Positions 19,787-27,996 are shown, numbered from the stretch's first letter. The stretch: DNA of 53,374 nucleotides from Stenotrophomonas africana (GCF_013004645.1 NZ_JABEME010000017.1:1-53374), one strand, 5' to 3'. The notes: generated from the sequence alone by a model not told the origin. Numbers and translations are program-made.

Positions 19787-20289
19787 CGGTACAACTGCAC
19801 CTGCTTTTCCAGCAGATGCGGCACGATCAACCGATGCACCGGGGCAACCGGCAGCATGTACGCACGCCCGAACGCGTTGTGTGTATGCACCACCGTCGTT
19901 ACTTCCAGCACATCGCCCTGCCACTGCAGGGCCAGCTGCACGCGAAGATGGCGGTCGTCGTCTTCCAGCACGATGGCATCGTCGTGCAACGACTGCAGGG
20001 TGAAGATGCCCAGCCGCTGGCCGGGTTGAGGATCTTCGACCGCCTGCACCGCACGCAACGAGCCCAGATGCTTCATGCCGAGCAGGCGCATGCCGTGGTT
20101 GCGCAGCGCCATCAGCCCATCGAACCAGCCGGGAATGGTCGCCGCCATATCGCGATAGGCCTGCAAGGCCGAGCGCCCATCGCGACGGGTCGTCGCCTGG
20201 CAGGCGTGCACGAAGTCGGCACCGGGCAACTGCGCACGCAGCGCACTGTCGGCACTCGGCGGGCCGGTCACTACCCGCGAAGCCTTCAC
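19783..20289 (-). CDS. DUF2867 family protein
   Basis: A 168-residue protein with no signal peptide; blocks such as GADFVHACQATTRRDGRSALQAYRDM and VTTVVHTHNAFGRAYMLPVAPVHRLIVPHLL match the DUF2867 family (a fold of unknown function). It starts at a GTG (20289) whose last bases overlap the TGA of the upstream kinase gene (GTGA), so the two are coupled. Its stop codon comes from the head of a SMAG repeat. The function is unknown. Confidence 0.78.
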   Translation of the reverse strand: MKASRVVTGPPSADSALRAQLPGADFVHACQATTRRDGRSALQAYRDMAATIPGWFDGLMALRNHGMRLLGMKHLGSLRAVQAVEDPQPGQRLGIFTLQSLHDDAIVLEDDDRHLRVQLALQWQGDVLEVTTVVHTHNAFGRAYMLPVAPVHRLIVPHLLEKQVQLYR

Positions 20290-20948
20290 GGCTTCGGCCC
20301 CTGCCCTTCGTTGTCTTCCCAATGCAGGATGCGGCGGGTAACGAAGCGGTAGACCGGCTTGCCGGTGGCAAACCACAGTTCGCGCACCCACGAGGTGCGC
20401 TTGAGCACGCGCTTCTCCACCGGGGTGAGCGATTCACGGCAGTACATGCGCTTGTGCTTGAGCAGGTGGCGCAGGTCCTCGCGGGCCAGCAGCCGCATCC
20501 AGCGCGAGCGCGGGTTGCCGATCACCGCCAGCTGGAAGTCGATCAGCGCCGGACGGCCATCTTCGGTCACCAGCCAGTTGGCTTCCTTCGCCAGATCGTT
20601 GTGGGCCACGCCGTTCCGATGCAGCTGCTGCAGCAGCCTGCGCGCGGAACGGAACCAGGCCAGATCGCCGCGCGGCGGGCGTTGGTACATGGCATCGCCG
20701 GCCATGAAGCTGCGGTCCAGGTGATGGCCATCCCAGGCCAGCAGCTGCGGCACATCGGCCATGCCATCGATATGGCGCAGCGCGCGTGCCTCGCGACGTG
20801 CAAGCCACCACGCCGGCAACCGCAGCCACAGCGGCGTGGCGCCAAGATCGCGGCGCACGAACGGGCCATTGGGCCCTTCAACCAGAAGGATCTGACCGAA
20901 ACTGTCGGCCTTCAAAGCACGGTGGGGAGCGTCTGGCGTATGCGGCAT
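20286..20948 (-). CDS. Small protein-kinase-like (RIO/LPS-kinase type) protein
   Basis: A 220-residue minimal kinase fold. HNDLAKEANW near residue 116 is the catalytic loop (HxDxxxxN with Asp118 and Asn123), and IDFQLA near 137 carries the DFG-type metal-binding Asp. The short N-lobe resembles RIO-like and lipopolysaccharide-core kinases more than Hanks kinases. The C-terminal part is Arg/Lys-rich, which may favour membrane contact. The substrate cannot be assigned; lipid or sugar phosphorylation is as likely as protein. Coupled to DUF2867. Confidence 0.82.
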   Translation of the reverse strand: MPHTPDAPHRALKADSFGQILLVEGPNGPFVRRDLGATPLWLRLPAWWLARREARALRHIDGMADVPQLLAWDGHHLDRSFMAGDAMYQRPPRGDLAWFRSARRLLQQLHRNGVAHNDLAKEANWLVTEDGRPALIDFQLAVIGNPRSRWMRLLAREDLRHLLKHKRMYCRESLTPVEKRVLKRTSWVRELWFATGKPVYRFVTRRILHWEDNEGQGPKP

Positions 20949-21021
20949 GGGCCCATTCTAGGCGATGGCGCCGGTTGCAAACGGTCACCAAGCGGCTGGG
21001 AACCAGTCACCTTCACGCCCC

Positions 21022-21027
21022 TATAAT
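21022..21027 (+). promoter_or_regulatory. Consensus -10 box directly before a start codon
   Basis: TATAAT lies only six bases before the ATG at 21034. Transcription would start at or within a base or two of the ATG, giving a leaderless mRNA. No Shine-Dalgarno is present. Confidence 0.55.
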
Positions 21028-21033
21028 CGGACA

Positions 21034-23031
21034 ATGGACTCTTCATGGATCGACGCCACGCTCGCGTGGATTGCCGCTCACCCCGTGCTGGCGGGTGCCG
21101 TTATCTTCCTCATCGCCTTCTGCGATGCGGTGATCATTCTTGGCGCCATCGTGCCGGCGCTGCCGCTGCTGTTCGCGGTGGGCGTGTTCATCGGGCTGGG
21201 CCAGATCTCCGGGCCGTACGCGGTAGCGGCTGCAGCGCTGGGTGCGTTCGCCGGCGACGGTATCAGCTACTGGATCGGCCGCCGCTGGGGCGACCGCCTG
21301 CGTGGCGTGTGGCCGTTCAGCCGTTATCCGCAGCTGCTCGACCGCGGCGAGAACCTGTTCCGCCGCAACGCCTTCAAGAGCATCCTGATCGCACGTTACG
21401 TGGGCGCGATCCGCCCGTTCGTGCCGGCCATCGCCGGCATGATGAAGATGCCCGCCAGCCGCTACGTGCAGGCCAGCGGCATCGCCAGCATCTCCTGGGC
21501 CGTACTGTTCCTGGCCCCGGGCTGGATCCTCGGTGAAGCGTATGACGCGGTGGCCGCCGTAGCCGGACGACTGGTGGTGGTGGTCGGCCTGCTGTCAGTG
21601 ATCCTTGGCCTGGTCTGGGCCATCGTGCTGTACGGCTACCGCTGGTCGGCCGCGCGCATGGACAACTGGCTGGCGCGCCTGCTGGACTGGTCCAACCGCC
21701 ACCCGACGCTGGGCCGCTACACCGTCGGCGTGCTTGATCCCAAGCGCCGTGAATCGGTGCCGCTGGCGATGCTGGCGCTGATGCTGCTGGTGCTGGGCTG
21801 GGGCTGGTTCGCGCTGCTGACCGTGGTGGTCGCACACGGCGAGCCGCTGGCGATCGACCTGCTCGTACACCAGGCCATGCTGGCGCTGCGCAACCCGCTG
21901 GCCGATTACCCGATGGCCGCGCTGGCGTCGCTGGGCGCCTGGCAGGTACTGCTGCCGGCCACCGCGGCGGCAATGGGCTACCTGATCTGGCGCCGGCGCT
22001 GGATGGCGGCCGCGCACTGGCTCGCCGCCCTCGCCTTCGGCCTGGCGCTGACCATGCTGCTCGGTGCCACCGTGGATGTGGTGCGCCCGGTCGACGCCAG
22101 CAGCGGCTTCGGCTTCCCGTCGGTGTCGGTGACCATGGCCACCATCACCTTCGGCTTCTTCGCGGTATTGATCGCGCGTGAGATGCCCGGCCGCACCCGC
22201 GTCTGGCCCTACCTGGTGTCAGGCATCGTGGTCAGCCTGATCGGCTTCTCGCGCCTGTACCTGGGCGCGCATTGGCTGAGCGATGTGATCGGCGGCATGC
22301 TGTTCGGCACGTTCTGGCTGCTGGTGCTGGGCATCGCCTACCGCCGCCGCTTCAACCGCTCGTTCTGGGTGAAGCCGGTGGCGTGGCTGTTCTACGGCGT
22401 CTTCGCCGTGGCGGCGATGTGGTACGCGCCACGCAACATCCCGGTGAAGCTGGAACGCTTCGAACCGACCCTGCCGGCCCCACAGGCGATGGACATGCAG
22501 GCCTGGTGGCAGCACGACTGGGTGACGCTGCCGGCGCGCCGCAACGAGTTCGACGACGACCAGCGATGGCCGCTGGACGTGCAGGTGGCGGGCCCATTGG
22601 CGCCACTGCAGGCGCAGCTGGAAGCGCGTGGCTGGAAGCGGCAGGAACAGGCCGGCTGGCAGCAGGCGCTGCTGATGCTGGACAAGAACACCGGCGCCGA
22701 CGAACTGCCGGTGCTGCCGGCCACGCTGGACACCCGTGTGGAAGCACTGCTGATGGTGCGCCAGGGCGCGCAGCCGGAGGAGCGCTACGTGCTGCGCCTG
22801 TGGCCGGCACCGGCACAGCTGCAGCCGGGCAACACGCCATTGTGGCTGGGCAGTGCACAGACCCTGCGCTACGAGCGTCACTTCGAGTGGATCGGCATGT
22901 GGCATCCGCTGCGCGGCGTCGACCCGGCCTTGAACGCGGTGAAGGAAGCCGTGCAGGAGCTTCCGCAACGCGAGGACGTGCACAGCGAAACCGGGCTGCC
23001 GGTGCTGCGGTTGAAGACCACCTCGCCCTGA
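21034..23031 (+). CDS. DedA/PAP2/LssY-type fusion membrane protein
   Basis: A 665-residue inner-membrane protein with three parts. Residues about 1-205 are a DedA (VTT) domain (GAFAGDGISYWIGRRWGDRL, ARYVGAIRPFVPAIAG), a family implicated in lipid scrambling. Residues about 225-460 are a PAP2 phosphatase-like domain with VVRPVD and SRLYLGAHWLSDVIGG. The rest is a soluble LssY-C-like domain (LRYERHFEWIGMWHPLRGVDPALNAV). The PAP2 motif that is normally PSGH reads PSVSV here, so the catalytic His is absent and phosphatase activity is doubtful. Likely role: handling of lipid or undecaprenyl phosphate. Confidence 0.88.
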   Translation: MDSSWIDATLAWIAAHPVLAGAVIFLIAFCDAVIILGAIVPALPLLFAVGVFIGLGQISGPYAVAAAALGAFAGDGISYWIGRRWGDRLRGVWPFSRYPQLLDRGENLFRRNAFKSILIARYVGAIRPFVPAIAGMMKMPASRYVQASGIASISWAVLFLAPGWILGEAYDAVAAVAGRLVVVVGLLSVILGLVWAIVLYGYRWSAARMDNWLARLLDWSNRHPTLGRYTVGVLDPKRRESVPLAMLALMLLVLGWGWFALLTVVVAHGEPLAIDLLVHQAMLALRNPLADYPMAALASLGAWQVLLPATAAAMGYLIWRRRWMAAAHWLAALAFGLALTMLLGATVDVVRPVDASSGFGFPSVSVTMATITFGFFAVLIAREMPGRTRVWPYLVSGIVVSLIGFSRLYLGAHWLSDVIGGMLFGTFWLLVLGIAYRRRFNRSFWVKPVAWLFYGVFAVAAMWYAPRNIPVKLERFEPTLPAPQAMDMQAWWQHDWVTLPARRNEFDDDQRWPLDVQVAGPLAPLQAQLEARGWKRQEQAGWQQALLMLDKNTGADELPVLPATLDTRVEALLMVRQGAQPEERYVLRLWPAPAQLQPGNTPLWLGSAQTLRYERHFEWIGMWHPLRGVDPALNAVKEAVQELPQREDVHSETGLPVLRLKTTSP

Positions 23032-23056
23032 CCGATACCGGTCGCGATCACCCAGT

Positions 23057-23197
23057 GTAGAGCCGAGCCCATGCTCGGCTGCTCTTCGCGGGATCCATCA
23101 AGCCGAGCCCATGCTCGGCTGCTCTTCGCGGGATCCATCAAGCCGAGCATGGGCTCGGCTCTACAGCAGATCCACGCCCTGCGTGGATGGCTTCTAC
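23057..23197. repeat. SMAG cluster with an exact 40-bp tandem duplication
   Basis: One GTAGAGCCGAGC palindrome begins at 23057. Bases 23061-23100 are repeated exactly at 23101-23140, and an inverted copy ends with CTAC at 23164. A second subtype follows (23168-23197); read on the minus strand its GTAG head supplies the stop codon of the LON-N gene. All lie between convergent genes. Confidence 0.88.
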
Positions 23198-23772
23198 GGC
23201 ATCCAGCCCAGCAACTGCTGCAGGCGCTGGTGCGGGTCATCCATCTGCAGCAGCTGCAGGCGCTGCTGCTCGCTCAGCGGCAGCAGCTCGGCCAGCCGCC
23301 AGCCGACCCAGCTGGCCTGGTCCAGCAGCGCTGGATTGGCCGGCGCATAGGCCTCGCCGGCCTGTTCGATGATGTGCCCCAGCACCGTGGCCAGCAGTGC
23401 ATGCTGCGGCCGCAGTTCGTCGTCAGGATCTTCATCGCACCAACTCACGTCGGCTACCACCAGCCCGTTGTCACGCACGCGCGTGCGCTCGACATGGAAA
23501 CGACGGGTGCCGCGCAGGCGCAGCTGCAGCACGCCGTCAGCGCCGACATCGAAGTCTTCGATGCGTACCTGCACGCCATACGCCGCCGGTGTCGCCGGGG
23601 CCCCCACTTCCTGGCCGTCGAGGATCAGGCAGACACCAAAGCCCTCACCACTGCGGCCGCTGTCGCGGACCAGATCCAGGTAGCGGCGTTCGAACACGCG
23701 CAGGCCCACCACCGCACCTGGCACCAGCGTGGTGTGCAGCGGAAACAGCGGCAGCGAACCGTCGACGCTCAT
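23194..23772 (-). CDS. LON N-terminal substrate-binding domain protein
   Basis: A 192-residue protein consisting only of the N-terminal domain of Lon protease (LPLFPLHTTLVPGAVVGLRVFERRYLDLVRD), without ATPase or protease parts. Such stand-alone proteins are widespread in gammaproteobacteria and poorly understood. It starts at an ATG that overlaps the mpl stop (ATGA at 23772-23769) and is therefore translated with mpl. Its TAG stop lies in a SMAG repeat. Confidence 0.9.
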   Translation of the reverse strand: MSVDGSLPLFPLHTTLVPGAVVGLRVFERRYLDLVRDSGRSGEGFGVCLILDGQEVGAPATPAAYGVQVRIEDFDVGADGVLQLRLRGTRRFHVERTRVRDNGLVVADVSWCDEDPDDELRPQHALLATVLGHIIEQAGEAYAPANPALLDQASWVGWRLAELLPLSEQQRLQLLQMDDPHQRLQQLLGWMP

Positions 23773-25133
23773 CGGGCCTGCAGCGCGGCAAGGAAGCGGC
23801 GCGGTGCGCCGTCGAAGCCACCGTTGGACATGAACACCACATGGTCACCACTGCGCGCGCTGGCCTGCAATTGCACCAGCAGCGCGTCGGTATCGGGCAC
23901 GGCGTGCGCCTCGCCACGCACCTCGGCGATCACCGCAGCGGCATCCCAGGCCAGTTCCGGGCGATGCAGGAACACGACTTCATCGGCCAGCACCAGCGAC
24001 GGTGCCAGCGCCTGCGCATGTGCGCCCAGCCGCATCGAGTTGCTGCGGGGTTCCATCGCGACCACGATGCGCGCATCGCCCACCTTGGCACGCAGGCCTT
24101 CCAGCGTGGTGGCGATCGCGGTCGGGTGGTGGGCGAAATCGTCGTAGACGGTGATGCCGTCATGGCTGCCGATCACTTCCATACGGCGCTTGACGCTGCG
24201 GAAGCGTGCCAATGCCGGCATCACCTGGGCCGGCGCCACGCCCACTGCATGTGCGGCAGCCAACGCGGCCAGGCCGTTGAGTACGTTGTGGCGGCCCAGC
24301 AGCGACCACTGCACATCGCCCAGCGCCTGCCCACGATGGTGCACACGGAATGCACTGCCATCGGCAGCCAGCAGCTCGGCATGCCATTCCAGCGAAGGAT
24401 CGAATCCGAAACGCTCGACCGGGGTCCAGCAGCCCATCGCCAGCACTTCGGCCAGATGCTGATCCTCACCGTTGACGATCAGTCGGCCGCGCGCCGGCAC
24501 CGTGCGCACCAGGTGATGGAACTGGCGCTGGATCGCGGCCACGTCCGGGAAGATGTCGGCGTGGTCGTATTCAAGGTTGTTGAGGATGGCCACCAGCGGC
24601 CGGTAGTGCACGAACTTGCTGCGCTTGTCAAAGAATGCGGTGTCGTACTCGTCGGCCTCGACCACGAACTCGCGGCCCTGGCCCAGGCGGGCAGAGACGC
24701 CGAAATCCTCGGCGACGCCGCCGATCAGGAAACCGGGCGAACGACCGGCGCTTTCCAGCAGCCAGGTGAGGATGGTGGTGGTGGTGGTCTTGCCGTGGGT
24801 GCCGGCCACGGCCAGCGTGTCACGGCCCGGCAGCACCTGTTCGGACAGCCACTGGGCACCGGAAATGTAGCGCTGGCCGGCGTCGAGCACGGCCTCAACG
24901 GCGGCATTGCCGCGCGAGAGTGCGTTGCCGATCACCACGTCGTCGGTACCGGCCGGCACGCTGTCGGCACGGTAGCCCTGGTCCAGGGTGATGCCCAGCT
25001 GCTCGAGCTGGGTCGACATCGGCGGGTAGATGGCCTGGTCGCTGCCGCTGACCGTATGGCCCAGTTCCCGCGCCAGGGCGGCCACGCCGCCCATGAAGGT
25101 GCCGGCGATTGCAAGGATATGTACGCTGCTCAT
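23769..25133 (-). CDS. mpl: UDP-MurNAc:L-Ala-gamma-D-Glu-meso-DAP ligase (murein recycling)
   Basis: A 454-residue Mur-ligase-type enzyme that reattaches recycled tripeptide to UDP-MurNAc. The ATP loop AGTHGKTTTTTILTWLLE lies near residue 110, with the N-terminal ILAIAGTFMGGVAALARELGHTVSGSD typical of Mpl (GTFMG instead of the MurC form). Length matches Mpl. The ATG at 25133 gives the canonical N-terminus. It is the first gene of a two-gene operon. The upstream minus strand has a possible TATACA -10 near 25165. Confidence 0.94.
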   Translation of the reverse strand: MSSVHILAIAGTFMGGVAALARELGHTVSGSDQAIYPPMSTQLEQLGITLDQGYRADSVPAGTDDVVIGNALSRGNAAVEAVLDAGQRYISGAQWLSEQVLPGRDTLAVAGTHGKTTTTTILTWLLESAGRSPGFLIGGVAEDFGVSARLGQGREFVVEADEYDTAFFDKRSKFVHYRPLVAILNNLEYDHADIFPDVAAIQRQFHHLVRTVPARGRLIVNGEDQHLAEVLAMGCWTPVERFGFDPSLEWHAELLAADGSAFRVHHRGQALGDVQWSLLGRHNVLNGLAALAAAHAVGVAPAQVMPALARFRSVKRRMEVIGSHDGITVYDDFAHHPTAIATTLEGLRAKVGDARIVVAMEPRSNSMRLGAHAQALAPSLVLADEVVFLHRPELAWDAAAVIAEVRGEAHAVPDTDALLVQLQASARSGDHVVFMSNGGFDGAPRRFLAALQAR

Positions 25134-25461
25134 GACCGGGGATTGTGACCGATGACGGCTGTATAGGGCCAATGTCCGCTCCCGGGTAAGACAAGTCCTA
25201 CACAGGATGTGAGAAAACTCCAATCATCTGTCAGGGAATTCCCGATAGCGATGTTCTGTGAACCCGGACACAATTCGAACTGCCAGCCGCAGTACCCGAA
25301 CCGGTCCTACTCCCCAAGAGGCCATCCCCAAGGGAGCTCATGCTGCGGGGCCCTGAGCAAGCCCTCCGCTGGCGCCTATCAAACGACACAGGCCTGATCC
25401 TCGCGGACCAGGCCTGTGTTTTTTACGCCCGAAGGGCCGGACGCGTGCCGGCCCTGCCGGA
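25134..25461 (+). other. Intergenic region with a candidate + strand small RNA
   Basis: Between adk and mpl, both on the minus strand, no protein gene is supported. The region ends on the + strand in a strong intrinsic terminator (25386-25424) that no + strand gene explains. Upstream of it is a GGTCCT/AGGCC stem near 25301-25323 whose loop contains CTCCCC; a C-rich ATCCCCAAGGG follows. C-rich loops are typical of some xanthomonad small RNAs. I see no convincing + strand promoter, so the 5' end is unknown. A GGGCCGG/CCGGCCC hairpin at 25434-25454 lies just after the adk stop. Confidence 0.4.
25386..25424 (+). terminator. Rho-independent terminator on the + strand, orphan
   Basis: A perfect 11-bp stem (25386-25396 with 25409-25419, ACACAGGCCTG) with extra inner pairs, followed by six T (25419-25424) on the + strand. 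On the minus strand the stem is followed by CGTTTGAT, a poor U-tract, so the direction is +. Confidence 0.75.
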
Positions 25462-26025
25462 TCAGGCCTTGATCGCTGCCAGGATGCGGGCTTCGATCTC
25501 GTCCAGCTCACCAACGCCATCGACGCGGGCCAGGGTGCCACGGCCGGCGTAGAAATCGACCACCGGGGCGGTCTGGTCGTTGTAGACCTGCAGGCGCTGG
25601 CGCACCGCTTCCGGATTGTCATCGGCGCGGCCCTGCTCCTTGGCACGACCGGCGATGCGATCGACCAGCAGCTCGGTGGCCACGTCCAGCTGCACCACGG
25701 CGTCCAGCGGCTGGCCGATCTTGGCCAGCAGGCCGTCCATCGCGTTGGCCTGGGCCACATTGCGCGGGTAGCCATCAAGGATGAAGCCCTTGGCGACATC
25801 AGCCTGGGTCAGGCGCGACTCCAGCATGCCCAGCAGGATGTCGTCCGACACCAGGTTGCCGGCATCCATCACCGTCTTGGCCTGCTTGCCCAGCTCCGTG
25901 CCGGCGGCGATTTCCGCGCGCAGCATGTCACCGGTCGAAATGTGGGCGATCCCCAGCTTTTCCTTCAGGCGCGTCGCCTGTGTCCCCTTGCCCGAACCGG
26001 GCGGTCCCAACAGAACCAATCGCAT
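25462..26025 (-). CDS. adk: Adenylate kinase
   Basis: A 187-residue enzyme that balances ATP, ADP and AMP. The P-loop GPPGSGKGTQ lies at residues 7-16, FILDGYPRNVAQA near 81 and a short lid (GRAKEQGRADDNPEAVRQRL) that lacks zinc cysteines, the short form common in xanthomonads. The ATG at 26025 gives the canonical MRLVLLGPPG start; further upstream codons belong to the leader. It diverges from pfp across 136 bp. Confidence 0.96.
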   Translation of the reverse strand: MRLVLLGPPGSGKGTQATRLKEKLGIAHISTGDMLRAEIAAGTELGKQAKTVMDAGNLVSDDILLGMLESRLTQADVAKGFILDGYPRNVAQANAMDGLLAKIGQPLDAVVQLDVATELLVDRIAGRAKEQGRADDNPEAVRQRLQVYNDQTAPVVDFYAGRGTLARVDGVGELDEIEARILAAIKA

Positions 26026-26161
26026 TGACCTGACTCCAACGTGTTGAAAATTAAGAAGGTTCGCGCCCCGGACGGACCGGTATCGCTGCACCGCAATAGC
26101 GCCACTTTACCGCATACGGGTAATGTCACTGCAATGTCCCCTCCCCCGAGCAGGTAGAAGC

Positions 26162-27418
26162 ATGCGCAACGGTACTCTCCTTTATGCCCAGTCCGGCGGC
26201 GTCACCGCGGTCATCAATGCCACCGCAGCGGCAGTGATCGAGCAGGCCCGCGCCAAGGGCATCAAGGTCCTGGCTGCCCGCAACGGCATCCTCGGTGCGT
26301 TGCGCGAGGAGCTGATCGACACCAGCAAGGAGAGCGCCGCCGCGATCCGCGCCCTGGCTCATACCCCGGGCGGTGCCTTCGGCTCGTGCCGGGTCAAGCT
26401 GAAATCACTGGACGCCGACCGCGCCCGCTACGACCGCCTGCTGGAGGTGCTGCGCGCACATGACGTGCGCTGGTTCCTCTACAACGGTGGCAACGATTCG
26501 GCCGATACCGCGCTGAAGGTCTCACAGCTGGCCAAGGCCTCCGGCTACGACCTGACCTGCATCGGCGTGCCCAAGACCATCGACAACGATCTGGCGGTGA
26601 CCGACACCTGCCCCGGCTTCGGCTCGGCGGCCAAGTACACCGCGGTCTCGGTGCGCGAAGCGGCGCTGGATGTGGCGGCGATGGCCGAGACCTCCACCCG
26701 CGTCTTCATCTACGAGGCGATGGGCCGCCACGCCGGCTGGCTCGCTGCGGCAGCCGGCCTTGCCGGTAACGGCGATGACGAAGCGCCGCACATCATCCTG
26801 CTGCCCGAACGCGCCTACGACGAGGCCGCGTTCCTGGCCAAGGTCAAGGCCGTGGTCGAGCGTGTCGGCTACTGCGTGGTGGTGGCGTCGGAAGGCATCG
26901 CCACCGCCGATGGCCGTTTCGTCGCCGATGCTGGCGGCGGCAAGGACTCGTTCGGTCACTCGCAGCTGGGCGGCGTAGCGGCGCACCTGGCGGGTCGGGT
27001 CAAGGACCAGCTGGGCCTGAAGGTGCATTGGGCCCTGCCCGACTACCTGCAGCGCTCGGCCCGTCACCTGGCCAGCAGGACCGACTGGGAGCAGGCGCAG
27101 GCAGTGGGCAAGGCCGCGGTCCAGCTGGCGCTGAAGGGCCAGAACGGCGTGATGCCGGTGATCGTGCGCAGCAGCGATGCGCCGTACCGCTGGAAGATCG
27201 AAGCGGCACCGCTGTCGAAGATCGCCAACCATGAAAAGAAGATGCCGGCCGGCTTCATCCGCCGCGATGGCTTCGGCATCACCGCCAAGGCACGCGCCTA
27301 CCTGTCGCCCCTGATCAAGGGCGAAGCCCCGCTGCCGTACGGCACCGACGGCCTGCCGAAATACGTCACCCTCAAGAACGTGGCGGTGAAGCAGAAGCTG
27401 ACGCCGTTCGAGGGCTGA
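26162..27418 (+). CDS. pfp: 6-phosphofructokinase, pyrophosphate-dependent type
   Basis: A 418-residue phosphofructokinase. The motif GGNDSADTA near residue 113 has Asp where ATP enzymes have Gly, and PKTIDND near residue 138 has the Lys typical of PPi enzymes, so PPi rather than ATP is the expected phosphoryl donor. This matches the PPi-dependent enzyme known in xanthomonads, where it works reversibly and mainly in gluconeogenesis. Another family block is EAMGRHAGWLAAAAGLA. The inverted-repeat element begins four bases after its stop codon. Confidence 0.93.
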   Translation: MRNGTLLYAQSGGVTAVINATAAAVIEQARAKGIKVLAARNGILGALREELIDTSKESAAAIRALAHTPGGAFGSCRVKLKSLDADRARYDRLLEVLRAHDVRWFLYNGGNDSADTALKVSQLAKASGYDLTCIGVPKTIDNDLAVTDTCPGFGSAAKYTAVSVREAALDVAAMAETSTRVFIYEAMGRHAGWLAAAAGLAGNGDDEAPHIILLPERAYDEAAFLAKVKAVVERVGYCVVVASEGIATADGRFVADAGGGKDSFGHSQLGGVAAHLAGRVKDQLGLKVHWALPDYLQRSARHLASRTDWEQAQAVGKAAVQLALKGQNGVMPVIVRSSDAPYRWKIEAAPLSKIANHEKKMPAGFIRRDGFGITAKARAYLSPLIKGEAPLPYGTDGLPKYVTLKNVAVKQKLTPFEG

Positions 27419-27422
27419 GCCG

Positions 27423-27523
27423 AAAAAGGGGACGGAGGGGATTAAGTCGCATCTGCCCCTCCGTCATCTCCTACAGCGTCAGCAGTGGGTCGGATACGAC
27501 TTAATCCCCTCCGTCCCCTTTTT
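27423..27523 (+). repeat. GGGGACGGAGGG palindromic element, copy 3, between pfp and DUF488
   Basis: A perfect 27-bp inverted repeat (27423-27449 and 27497-27523), starting AAAAAGGGGACGG and ending in a T-run. Inside, CCCCTCCGTC at 27456-27465 can pair with the same left-arm bases 27431-27440, so two mutually exclusive hairpins can form. It ends four bases before the GGAGG ribosome site of the next gene, making it a terminator or attenuator between pfp and that gene. Confidence 0.85.
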
Positions 27524-27537
27524 AGTGGAGGCACACC

Positions 27538-27927
27538 TTGGCACTGCGAGTTGTTCGACTGGGTACGCCGCGCGCGCCCGACGAGGGCCTGCGCATCGGT
27601 ACCGTGCGACGGCCACCACGTGGCGTGCCGCGCAGCGAGTTCGCGACACAGGACTGGTACGACGTCTGGTTCCCGACCCTGTCACCCAGCGCGGCACTGG
27701 TGAAGCAGGCGCACGAGGCGAAAACGGCCGCCGACTGGAACGCCTTCTTCCGCCACTACACGACCGAGATGAAGGCGCCGGATGCGGCCCACGCGCTGGA
27801 CCTGCTGGCCGCGATGTCGCAGCACAGCGACATCAGCGTGGGGTGCTATTGCGAGGATGAGGCGCACTGCCACCGCAAGGCCCTGCGCGAGCTGCTGGTG
27901 GCGCGCGGGGCGACGCTGGCGGATTGA
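27538..27927 (+). CDS. DUF488 family protein
   Basis: A 129-residue cytoplasmic protein; DVWFPTLSPSAALVK, WNAFFRHYTTEM and a CYCEDEAHCHRKALRELL ending are typical of DUF488, a family of unknown function with conserved Cys/His near the end (possible metal or DNA-related site). It starts at TTG (27538), supported by GGAGG seven bases upstream (27527-27531). The palindrome with a T-run just before the ribosome site implies that it is expressed by read-through from pfp or from a promoter within the palindrome. Confidence 0.82.
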   Translation: MALRVVRLGTPRAPDEGLRIGTVRRPPRGVPRSEFATQDWYDVWFPTLSPSAALVKQAHEAKTAADWNAFFRHYTTEMKAPDAAHALDLLAAMSQHSDISVGCYCEDEAHCHRKALRELLVARGATLAD

Positions 27928-27933
27928 TCACCC

Positions 27934-27990
27934 GGACGCCGGCCAGCGGCCGGCACTACCCGTGGATGACCGCGTGGGTCCACCACCCAC
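27934..27990. repeat. GC-rich palindromes, SMAG-like
   Basis: A GCCGGCCAGCGGCCGGC palindrome ending in CTAC (27937-27959; read on the minus strand it has a GTAG head) is followed by a second imperfect palindrome, GTGGATGACC/GGTCCACC (27961-27985). Both lie between convergent genes. Confidence 0.7.
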
Positions 27991-27996
27991 GCAATT

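Noticed and set aside
23061..23165. Direct repeats that might suggest a CRISPR array
   Set aside because: Only two exact units plus an inverted one, no unique spacers of constant length and no cas genes. They are SMAG palindromes.
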